DNA from: Firmicutes bacterium UBA4882
GTDB lineage: Bacteria; Bacillota; UBA4882
Assembly: GCA_002399265.1 (NCBI GenBank)
Contig: DHDG01000030.1
Location: forward strand, 8,303-20,452
Length of the DNA stretch: 12,150 nucleotides
Direction: 5' to 3'
Shown here: positions 1 to 6,457 of the stretch, in pieces
Layout of the letters: every line of letters begins with the position of its first letter
How positions within the stretch are numbered: the stretch's first letter is position 1
Program-made: the position numbers and the translations under genes
The notes under the pieces: model-generated
Seen by the model: only the letters and a program-made list of their open reading frames with translations
Told to the model about the DNA's origin: nothing
Databases searched by the model: none

Positions 1-90
1 CGCTGGCATTACCCAGATCAGGTTCAGGGTCGGCGACTTTAGTATCGCCCTCTCAGCCGGGACTACCCAGCTCCCCCGGAGCAGTGCTCC
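1..90 (-). promoter_or_regulatory. TPP (thiamine pyrophosphate) riboswitch, 3' end cut by window edge
   Basis: Read on the minus strand, this stretch carries the two conserved TPP-aptamer signatures in the right order: GGCTGAGAGGG, then ACCTGATCTGGGTAATGCC and AGCG. The P2 stem (GCTGGG with CCCGGC) and the P3 stem (AGGGCGA with TCGCC and ACCCT) can be drawn. The 3' strand of P1 and the expression platform lie beyond position 1. A 5-bp hairpin (78-82 with 86-90) directly precedes the aptamer. The element would control a thiamine synthesis or transport gene to the left of the window, normally lowering its expression when TPP is abundant. Whether it acts on transcription or translation cannot be told here. 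Confidence 0.95.
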
Positions 91-108
91 TGTTTTTGGT
101 GCAATCTC

Positions 109-137
109 ATTATACCGCTGTCTGCCATCAATGTCAA
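109..137 (-). promoter_or_regulatory. Consensus sigma-A promoter of the TPP riboswitch transcript
   Basis: On the minus strand a perfect TTGACA (132-137) is followed after exactly 17 bases by a perfect TATAAT (109-114). The predicted transcription start, near 102, lies about 12 bases upstream of the hairpin that precedes the aptamer. This fits a riboswitch leader. Confidence 0.9.
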
Positions 138-227
138 TTTATTGCGCGGTGCGTGTTGCCAGTGGCGCGCGGCAGCGGTTTATGCGCGGCAATGCGTGGG
201 GCACATATTACGCGGTGGCGGCGCGCA

Positions 228-256
228 TTGAACAAACCTGCTAAAAATGTTATCAT
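228..256 (+). promoter_or_regulatory. Probable promoter of the exported peptidase/propeller gene
   Basis: TTGAAC (228-233) and TATCAT (251-256) are separated by 17 bases, a good match to the housekeeping consensus. Transcription would start near 263, giving a leader of about 60 bases before the GTG start at 323. The rest of the 138-322 gap is GC-rich and shows no gene or other clear signal. Confidence 0.6.
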
Positions 257-322
257 CTCCATATATTGCTTTTGCTTCAACCAGTTCATATTGATGCTTT
301 GACCTGAATTTGATGAAGGCTG

Positions 323-3160
323 GTGTCGTTCTTGAAAAGGCTGCTGCCGATCCCGATCATGTTAGCTATGCTCTTATCTGCCTCCCTGACTGCCGCCGCA
401 TTTGTGCCGCAGGCCGGTCTGGATTGGCAAGTGATCACCACGAAGCACTTCATATTTTATTTCGACTCTGCCACTGAGCAGCTGGCGCGCCATGTGGCTG
501 GCCATGCAGAGGCCATTCATGATCGTCTTACGGAGGAATTGCAGATTACGTTGTCCGAAAAGACGCACGTGATTGTCATGGATGAAGGTGATGTCTTTAA
601 TGGCATGGCTACGCCCACTCCCCGACAGAAAATCGTGCTTTACAGTACTTCGGATTATGCGCCAGGCGGTGAGTTTGGCGTAAGCGAATCGGCCATCCTG
701 GACGTTTTCTGCCATGAATATGTCCATATGCTGCAGATGTCATATGCTCCTAAAGGGCCCGCTTTTTTAAACCGTATCATTGGCTGGAATTTATTCATTC
801 CGAACGTGGCGCTGCCCATGTGGAGCATCGAGGGTCTGGCGGTTTATCAGGAAAGCCTTTTTTCGGAAGCTGGCCGGTTGAATAGTAGCACCTGGGAAAT
901 GTACATACGTGCCGATTACTTGGAGAACCAACTCTTGACTTTGGATCAGGTTTGGGCCGGTCCTTACCGCTGGCCATATGGCAACTCCTATTATCTTTAT
1001 GGCTCCTTCTTTACGGAATATCTGGCAGATCGCTTTGGCCGCGATAAACTGGCCGAATTCTACCATGCCACCGCAGAGGATATTCCCATTGTGCAATTCA
1101 AGAGCACCTTTAAGAAGATCTACCAACATAAATTCTCAGATGTCGTCGATGACTGGTACGATTTTCTGGCAGTCAAATTTGAAGCCGATAAAGCAACAAT
1201 AACAGCCGCCGGTCTGATGGAAGGGCAGCGCTTATCGCATACTGGTGGGATAACCGGGTACGGCGTTTTTGCCCCGGACGATTCTTTGTATTACAGCAGC
1301 TATGGTATTAAGACGTTGCCAGCGTTGCGTCGTACTACGCCGGACTATACCTCCAGCATCAAAGTAAACAATCTGAGGATGTCCCATATGGCATTGTCGC
1401 GAGACGGCAAAATGCTCGCTTTTGATATGACTGGCGCCACACCAAGCTCCAATTTTATTGATGATCTCTATACGCTCAACCTGGAAAACGGCAAAATCCA
1501 GCGCTTGACTACCGATCTGCGCGCCAAAGATCCTTCCTGGTCTCCGGATGGCACCGCAATTGCCTTTGTCCGTAATAGCCCGCCAAACTACAGTCTGGCG
1601 ATCCTGAATGTTACTGACGGCACCGTGCGTGACTTGATTAATTCCAATGAGTCAAGACAAGCGTTTGCTCCTTCCTGGTCCCCGATCGACCAGCGCATTG
1701 CCTATGCGCGTTTCGAGTCGCGAGCAGAAGGGGTGCGCCTTTACATCTTTAATGTGGATAACGGCACCGAACAGCGCCTTAATTCGGATCTCGGTCGCGC
1801 CGGTGCCGGTGCTGGCGTCGTTGCGGAGTTTGACCCGGTCTGGTCGCCGGATGGCCGCTATATCTATTACACCGCCGATTATACAGGAGTCTATAATATT
1901 TACGCCCATGACACCACTAGCGGAGCCGTGTTTCAGGTGACGAATGTGCTTACGGGGGCATATGCCCCGGATGTCTCCAGTGACGGACAGGTCTTGGCCT
2001 ACACAGGCTTTACGGCAGACGGTTATGATCAATTTGTGATGCCGCTTGATCCGCACAAATTCCGTCTGGTCAGCGACAGCAGCCCGGCGGCAGCGGCACA
2101 GGAACCTGTCGATCAGCAGCAGGAAACGCAGCAGGTCGCGCAACAGGTCGCCGCACAAGAGTCTGGCTTTTTCACGGCGGAGTTTGCGCCGCTCGCTGAT
2201 GAAGCCCAGCCCTACTCCGCCTGGTCGACACTATGCCCCATGTTTGCCGGACCCTCGGGATACTATTTCCCCAGTGGAGCTTATCGCATCGGGTTGTCGG
2301 TGATGGGCATGGATGTTTTGGATACAGCCAATTACAGCCTGACCGCCTTCTGGAGTGATGGCGGTCCCGGTTACGCTGCCAATGTGAACTTGCGCACCAA
2401 ACACTTTGATTTGGGATTGTTCAGCAATCTGGATTATGCGGTCGATGATGGGTGGGTTTCGGAAAAGCGCGTCCTGCAGAATGGCGTCACCATTTCCGAC
2501 AGCGGGAAGGGGCTTTTTTCGCCCCGAGACAGTTGGCTAATTGGCTTGGGCGGATCCCATAGGGTCGCTTGGTCGCTTTCTGAATCCTCCGGAACCGCTT
2601 CCACGTCTTGGACTCAGAATTTCGGTCTGAATTATGGCATTGTCCAGGCGGGTTCCGGACCGGTGGATCTGCGCCGCGGATGGCAGCTGGCCTATGGTTT
2701 TGACAGCGTCTATACACCGGCAAACCATCAGTTTGACTATCTGCAGAATGTGAAGTTCTCTGCTTATGTTCCGCTGTACGATGCGATCGCTTTTTCTCTG
2801 ACTGGGGCTGTCAAACAGTCCAATGCTGCTCTGGCAGGTTATGATTTTGCAGTGCCCGGGGCAGGTACTCCGCGCGGTAATTGGCTTTGGGAAGGCAGCG
2901 CCGCTCTGGAGGCTCCATTGATGGTTGTAGAACGGGGGTTCATGGTGTTTCCCCTATACTGGCACGGCTTGAACCTATATTCGGCGCTCAACATCGGACA
3001 GGTGTTGGAGCCAACCGATGCTTTCCGCTCGGTGATTGATGCCGGTCTAGTCTTAAGACTTCAGATTTCGGCCCTGCCTATTGACATCTACGGCGTCGCC
3101 AGTTACTCTCTAACACCCAGCAGCGAGCCGTGGGGGTTTAGCGTGTGGTTTAGGTTGTAA
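323..3160 (+). CDS. Exported peptidase MA-like / TolB-propeller protein with barrel-like C-terminus
   Basis: The 945-residue product starts with a basic n-region and hydrophobic core ending in an Ala-rich site near residue 25, so it is exported. Residues about 30-290 look like the gluzincin 'peptidase MA' family: HEYVH (H131, E132, H135) supplies two zinc ligands and the catalytic Glu, and E170 in EGLAVY is the likely third ligand. Residues about 300-580 contain repeated WSPDG-type PD40/TolB blades (near 405, 450, 504 and 549). A Gln/Ala-rich linker (about 586-615) leads to about 300 residues of alternating beta-type sequence ending in WFRL, which resembles an outer-membrane barrel. The GTG start at 323 has GAAGG only 3 bases away; the in-frame TTG at 332 is a good alternative. 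Substrate is unknown. The function is inferred from domains. Confidence 0.85.
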   Translation: MSFLKRLLPIPIMLAMLLSASLTAAAFVPQAGLDWQVITTKHFIFYFDSATEQLARHVAGHAEAIHDRLTEELQITLSEKTHVIVMDEGDVFNGMATPTPRQKIVLYSTSDYAPGGEFGVSESAILDVFCHEYVHMLQMSYAPKGPAFLNRIIGWNLFIPNVALPMWSIEGLAVYQESLFSEAGRLNSSTWEMYIRADYLENQLLTLDQVWAGPYRWPYGNSYYLYGSFFTEYLADRFGRDKLAEFYHATAEDIPIVQFKSTFKKIYQHKFSDVVDDWYDFLAVKFEADKATITAAGLMEGQRLSHTGGITGYGVFAPDDSLYYSSYGIKTLPALRRTTPDYTSSIKVNNLRMSHMALSRDGKMLAFDMTGATPSSNFIDDLYTLNLENGKIQRLTTDLRAKDPSWSPDGTAIAFVRNSPPNYSLAILNVTDGTVRDLINSNESRQAFAPSWSPIDQRIAYARFESRAEGVRLYIFNVDNGTEQRLNSDLGRAGAGAGVVAEFDPVWSPDGRYIYYTADYTGVYNIYAHDTTSGAVFQVTNVLTGAYAPDVSSDGQVLAYTGFTADGYDQFVMPLDPHKFRLVSDSSPAAAAQEPVDQQQETQQVAQQVAAQESGFFTAEFAPLADEAQPYSAWSTLCPMFAGPSGYYFPSGAYRIGLSVMGMDVLDTANYSLTAFWSDGGPGYAANVNLRTKHFDLGLFSNLDYAVDDGWVSEKRVLQNGVTISDSGKGLFSPRDSWLIGLGGSHRVAWSLSESSGTASTSWTQNFGLNYGIVQAGSGPVDLRRGWQLAYGFDSVYTPANHQFDYLQNVKFSAYVPLYDAIAFSLTGAVKQSNAALAGYDFAVPGAGTPRGNWLWEGSAALEAPLMVVERGFMVFPLYWHGLNLYSALNIGQVLEPTDAFRSVIDAGLVLRLQISALPIDIYGVASYSLTPSSEPWGFSVWFRL

Positions 3161-3190
3161 CGAGGAAACCTGAACTTGTATTCCGCTTGA

Positions 3191-3508
3191 CTACAGTAAC
3201 AGCCAGTCATAATCTTGTCTGCAATCCACGATATAGTCGACATACACCGTCTGATTTCTGACTTGGTATATAACAAGATACCATTTCTCAACGAACATTT
3301 TGTGATATTTATTTGGCGGAATAAAATCGGCCTTTAGAAACGGGAAGCGCTCTGGCATTTGTTGCAGCAAACGAACGTCATCCATCAGATCCTTTTTGGT
3401 TTGACGGGCGGCTGCGGGATTTTTCTGCGCTAGAAAACGAATATGACTCGCCAGCATTTGACGAGCGCGGTCAGAAACAAGCACTTTATACTGAAGCCTA
3501 TTTTCCAT
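3191..3508 (-). CDS. RelE/ParE-family type II toxin
   Basis: The 105-residue basic protein matches the RelE/ParE superfamily fold pattern: an N-terminal strand (YKVLVSDRAR), a long helical hairpin (about 15-45), then beta strands with a conserved YHKMFVEKWYLVIYQV stretch and a C-terminal VYVDYIVDCRQDY strand. Such proteins are either mRNA interferases or gyrase poisons; the sequence does not decide which. It is translated downstream of, and overlaps by 11 bases, the antitoxin gene, with a GAGG ribosome site inside the antitoxin's last codons. This is the standard coupled arrangement. It converges with the large exported-protein gene 30 bases away, and no terminator is visible between them. 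Confidence 0.88.
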   Translation of the reverse strand: MENRLQYKVLVSDRARQMLASHIRFLAQKNPAAARQTKKDLMDDVRLLQQMPERFPFLKADFIPPNKYHKMFVEKWYLVIYQVRNQTVYVDYIVDCRQDYDWLLL

Positions 3509-3776
3509 TCTCTACCTCATCAATAATGGCGTCCAAATGGCGCTCCAATTCATCTGGTGTTATTCCAATGCGTTCGGCGTGGCGGTCTTCCTCGACGGCA
3601 ATTAATTCTTCCCGTAGCTTCAGCATTTTTTCCCGACGGGCAAACGCCTCTATATCCATCACCACGAGATCACCTTCGCCATTTTTAGTTAAATACACCG
3701 GCTCACCGGTTTCTCTGCATAAATTTGCGATCTCATTGTAGTTTTGCCGGATGCTTGCGGACGGTTTGATCAGCAT
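3498..3776 (-). CDS. Phd/YefM-family antitoxin
   Basis: The 92-residue protein has the Phd/YefM layout. The N-terminal half (IKPSASIRQNYNEIANLC, then EPVYLTKNGEGDLVVMDIEAF) is the dimerising, DNA-binding domain. The acidic, helical C-terminal half would wrap the toxin. The start is well placed: a strong AGGAGGGTG site sits a few bases upstream of the ATG. It is the first gene of the pair and overlaps the toxin gene. Known family members repress their own promoter, and an AT-rich inverted repeat lies in the promoter here. Family assignment is firm; the toxin partner is assigned by adjacency. Confidence 0.9.
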   Translation of the reverse strand: MLIKPSASIRQNYNEIANLCRETGEPVYLTKNGEGDLVVMDIEAFARREKMLKLREELIAVEEDRHAERIGITPDELERHLDAIIDEVENGK

Positions 3777-3794
3777 GACTACACCCTCCTATAG

Positions 3795-3838
3795 TATAAT
3801 TCTAATCATATTATAGATCTTTTGTGTTATGAGATCAA
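3795..3838 (-). promoter_or_regulatory. Promoter and candidate operator of the toxin-antitoxin pair
   Basis: On the minus strand TTGATC (3833-3838) and a perfect TATAAT (3810-3815) are 17 bases apart. The -10 box is one arm of an inverted repeat: TATAAT at 3795-3800 and ATTATA at 3810-3815 on the plus strand, with a 9-base spacer. The repeat covers the -10 box and likely start site. Autorepression by the antitoxin is inferred from the family, not shown. Confidence 0.6.
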
Positions 3839-3869
3839 TTGCTTCATAGGCGATTCGAGCACCGGTGCC

Positions 3870-3899
3870 GACGAAGCCCAAGCTATCTTGGGCTTCGTC
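3870..3899. terminator. Strong stem-loop, terminator-like
   Basis: A perfect 13-bp stem (3870-3882 with 3887-3899) closes a 4-base loop. Neither strand has a good T-run: the plus side is followed by TATTATAAAG and the minus side by GGCACC. It may weakly insulate the toxin-antitoxin promoter from upstream transcription, but it could also be a leftover repeat. Confidence 0.45.
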
Positions 3900-3925
3900 T
3901 ATTATAAAGCCGTCCCAGCGCATTT

Positions 3926-4177
3926 TCATCTACCGCAAAACTCAGGTCTACCATCTTTAACAAACAACAAAAATGGAGCGCAGACTATCAGTTGAGCGCC
4001 TATGTATTCTCGGAGGCCAGGAAAATGATAAACAATGATTAAATTTATGGCTACCCGTTTCTCTCTGCCCTCAGACCTTTTCGGGCCGACTTTCCACACA
4101 CTAATAGAAGCGATTATGCTCAGCAGCACAGTGAATAGAAAAAGCGCAATTTCTTCAAACTCACACATATTATCCAT
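3926..4177 (-). CDS. Doubtful small membrane protein, unrecognised
   Basis: This 83-residue reading frame has one clear hydrophobic helix (about residues 9-28, FLFTVLLSIIASISVW) and a second weaker one (about 58-72, IGAQLIVCAPFLLFV), separated by a basic loop. AGGAAAG lies about 8 bases before the ATG, a moderate ribosome site. I recognise no family. It lies directly downstream of a broken NifU-like gene in the same frame, inside a decayed intergenic region, so it may be a remnant or a chance frame rather than a working gene. Confidence 0.3.
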   Translation of the reverse strand: MDNMCEFEEIALFLFTVLLSIIASISVWKVGPKRSEGREKRVAINLIIVYHFPGLREYIGAQLIVCAPFLLFVKDGRPEFCGR

Positions 4178-4216
4178 CGCCTGCTTTCCTGCGCGGTTTG
4201 GTTTTAAGTAGTAAGC

Positions 4217-4444
4217 CTATTTACCAGTTTTCTGGGTGGCGTAGTGGTTATCTATCCCATTTTTAAGGGCTTTCGCGCCAAGCGCCGAACAGTGCAATTT
4301 ATGCTCTGTTGATAATGATAAAGCCAAAGACTGCAACACTTAAGATGCTTAACTCTGATACTCGACTTTCAATCCCAAAATAAGGTCAAATAGCGAAGTA
4401 ATGCCCATCGTAATGCAAGATACACTAATCGCTTCTTTGGCTTC
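4217..4444 (-). pseudogene. NifU/IscU-like iron-sulfur scaffold gene remnant (C-terminal part, two internal stops)
   Basis: One minus-strand frame reads through 75 codons with the hallmarks of the C-terminal half of NifU/IscU-type scaffolds. It begins with SCITMGITSLFDLILGLK, matching the family's Cys-containing CxxAxxS...DLxxGK segment. It ends with STEHKLHCSALGAKALKNGI and a short tail before TAG, matching the family's final HCSxLAxxAL helix with its conserved cysteine. Between them two TAA codons (near 4347 and 4338) interrupt the frame without shifting it. The N-terminal half of the usual 120-150 residues, including the first conserved cysteine, is missing, and no start signal is present. 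The family call is from memory of the motifs. It is surely non-functional as a full protein. Confidence 0.7.
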
Positions 4445-4449
4445 CCTGA

Positions 4450-4482
4450 TAAAGAAGGCCGCCTGTTACCAGGTGGCCTTCT
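4450..4482 (-). terminator. Rho-independent terminator of the amidohydrolase gene
   Basis: A 12-bp stem with one G-T/A-C imperfection (4454-4465 with 4470-4481) closes a TTAC-type loop. On the minus strand it is followed by a short T-rich run (the AAA at 4451-4453 plus flanking bases). It lies about 75 bases past the amidohydrolase stop codon, in the correct orientation. Confidence 0.7.
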
Positions 4483-4557
4483 CAGTTGCTCTAATTCTGT
4501 CTGTTGTAAGTTTTGGTCTGGCTTTCGATCTGCATTGGCGGTTTCGTCCCCGGCCTC

Positions 4558-5730
4558 CTACTTATCCTTGCGCTCGTAAACGATCGCGCCATCCACGATG
4601 ACCATCTCGACTTTGGCGTCGAAATCCATTGGATGACGATCAAAGACCACAATGTCAGCATCCTTGCCAGGTTCCAGACTGCCAACCCGATCAGCGATTT
4701 CGGCAATTTCAGCAGCATTGAGCGTGATGCAGCGCAAAGCTTCTTCCTTGCTCAATCCGTGCTGAATCGCGAATTTGGCGCAGAGCGGCAGACTGTCCAG
4801 CGGAATAACCGGCGAGTCAGTCATGATCGCCGTCTTGACACCAGCCTTAGTCAATTTGACGATCGTCTCAAAGGTGGTGTTCTTAAGTTCAATTTTGGTT
4901 CTGGATCCAAAGGTCGGTCCCACGATGGCAGGTAGCTTGCGCGCCACGATTTCTTCCGTAATCAGATGACCTTCCGTACAATGATCCAGCGTAATGCGGA
5001 CATTAAACTCCTCCGCGATCCGGATGGAAGTCATGATATCGTCGGCCCGATGTGCATGCGCTTTCAGAGGGATTTCGCGCTTAAGCACCGGAATCAGAGA
5101 CTCCATTTTGATATCAAACGGAGGCCGTTTCGACAGATCATCGCCAGCGGCTTCTTTCTTCTCAAGATATTCGGATGCCCTGAACAGAGTCTCGCGCAGG
5201 ATTGCAGCAGTCGCCATACGGGTGGACGGCGATTTTTTCATGCTGTCATAGACACGCTTGGGATTCTCGCCAAAGGCGCATTTCATTGCGATCGGCTGTC
5301 GCAGCAGTTTCTTTTCAACAGTATTACCATATGTCTTGATTGCTGCAAAAGTGCCGCCCAGCACATTGGCGGAACCCGGTCCGGTGACGGCTGTTGTTAC
5401 ACCAGCCTGTAGTGCCTCTTCAAACGGCTGATCAGTTGGATAAATGGCATCAATCGCCCGCAGATGCGGAGTAACAGGATCTGTGCATTCGTTGCCATCT
5501 TCACCCTCAAAACCAACCGCATCCCCGAACATACCGATATGACAGTGCGCATCCACAAACCCGGGAATAACATATTTGCCGGTCACGTCGATTTTTCTGG
5601 CTGCTCCAGTCGGCAGACTCTTACCGACCGCCTTAATTTTGCCATTCTCGACCAATACTTCGCCGCCCTCAATTTCCGGCCCTGATATTGGCAGAACCCG
5701 GCCACCGCTCAGTAATAATGAATTAGACAA
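4558..5730 (-). CDS. Metal-dependent amidohydrolase (imidazolonepropionase/HutI-like superfamily)
   Basis: The 390-residue cytosolic enzyme has the full amidohydrolase metal-site set: DAHCH (H62, H64), the KAHAH histidines (H225, H227), DHCTEGH (H250, H255) and the catalytic Asp in MTDSP (D305). The small N-terminal and C-terminal beta segments (residues 1-55 and 345-390, with GSLEPGKDADIVVFD) form the usual composite sandwich domain. The GPGSANVLGG and MKCAFGENPK segments place it among COG1228-type amidohydrolases, whose substrates vary (cyclic amides, N-acyl amino acids, dipeptides). The substrate here is unknown. The start is TTG, chosen because GGGAGG lies 7 bases upstream and no in-frame ATG is near. 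It is monocistronic with its own terminator. Confidence 0.92.
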   Translation of the reverse strand: MSNSLLLSGGRVLPISGPEIEGGEVLVENGKIKAVGKSLPTGAARKIDVTGKYVIPGFVDAHCHIGMFGDAVGFEGEDGNECTDPVTPHLRAIDAIYPTDQPFEEALQAGVTTAVTGPGSANVLGGTFAAIKTYGNTVEKKLLRQPIAMKCAFGENPKRVYDSMKKSPSTRMATAAILRETLFRASEYLEKKEAAGDDLSKRPPFDIKMESLIPVLKREIPLKAHAHRADDIMTSIRIAEEFNVRITLDHCTEGHLITEEIVARKLPAIVGPTFGSRTKIELKNTTFETIVKLTKAGVKTAIMTDSPVIPLDSLPLCAKFAIQHGLSKEEALRCITLNAAEIAEIADRVGSLEPGKDADIVVFDRHPMDFDAKVEMVIVDGAIVYERKDK

Positions 5731-5928
5731 GTATGATACCTCCCTGCCATAAATTATGATAACATATTAGGCATTTACCCTGCTGATTCCTTCGCCAACC
5801 CTCATGACGGAAATATTTTTTAGATTTTTTACTAATCTCTGTAACAAAAGCATCTTCTCTGCGTTAGACAAGATAACAGGCTTAATCCAATCTTATAGCA
5901 TCTTAATAAACCGGAGGGGGCGGTTAAC

Positions 5929-6330
5929 TTGAATCATTTCAGGATTGTTGCCGGGGCACCAGGCGGAGGCAAAAGTAAGAAAATCGTTGAAATGTTGCGT
6001 ACTTCTTCTGGCCGTGCCGTCATGCTTGACGGAGATCATTCCCCTTCTCAGATCCGCCAGCTCAGCTTTGAAAACCGTGCGGACATACGCCATGTCGCTA
6101 ACCGCGATCAATTGTTGGAAGAACTTGAGCGACTGGTAGCTTTGGATGAATCGATCAATCTCTTCATTGACGCACCTTTCCTTTCCCAGGCAGACTTCGA
6201 TATTCTCAAAGAAAAATCAAATAGTCAGATGCCAATTACGGTAACTCTCCCGGTCGAGCTTACAGGAGTCGCTGGTCAGCCGTTTTTGACCTGGCCGGAC
6301 GATACGTACGAATTAATCAGAGTAGGTTAA
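5929..6330 (+). CDS. Small P-loop protein of unknown function
   Basis: The 133-residue product starts with a strand and a clear Walker A motif, GAPGGGKS (about residues 9-16), followed by a helix. A second strand ends in LFIDAP (about 81-86), a plausible Walker B aspartate. It is too short to hold a full known ATPase domain and I do not recognise a specific family; nucleotide binding is likely, activity unknown. The start is TTG, supported by a GGAGGGGG site 8 bases upstream (5913-5920). No convincing promoter was found in 5731-5928, and that gap shows nothing else. A strong terminator follows within 50 bases, so it is probably a single-gene transcript. Confidence 0.75.
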   Translation: MNHFRIVAGAPGGGKSKKIVEMLRTSSGRAVMLDGDHSPSQIRQLSFENRADIRHVANRDQLLEELERLVALDESINLFIDAPFLSQADFDILKEKSNSQMPITVTLPVELTGVAGQPFLTWPDDTYELIRVG

Positions 6331-6346
6331 CAGACCGGGGCTTTGA

Positions 6347-6381
6347 GGAGCTGTCCCCATGTGGGACAGCTCCATTCTTTT
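6347..6381 (+). terminator. Rho-independent terminator after the P-loop gene
   Basis: A perfect 11-bp stem (6347-6357 with 6363-6373) with a 5-base loop is followed by ATTCTTTT on the plus strand, 16 bases past the P-loop gene stop. Confidence 0.85.
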
Positions 6382-6457
6382 GGCAGGGTTATGCCCTTTA
6401 CTGACGAATTGGAAAAGTGGTATGCGCGAAAAATAGATGTTGAAAGGGGCAAAAAAA

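Noticed and set aside
84..302. 72-residue plus-strand frame
   Set aside because: It overlaps the riboswitch and its promoter, has no ribosome site and shows no protein-like pattern.
2046..2303. Gln/Arg-rich plus-strand frame inside the exported protein gene
   Set aside because: It is a shifted reading of the Gln/Ala linker region, with no ribosome site.
4401..4601. 66-residue plus-strand frame
   Set aside because: It runs antisense to the NifU-like remnant, through the terminator hairpin and into the end of the amidohydrolase gene.
4966..5412. 148-residue plus-strand frame antisense to the amidohydrolase
   Set aside because: The minus-strand frame carries all amidohydrolase motifs; the antisense frame is a shadow without a recognised domain.
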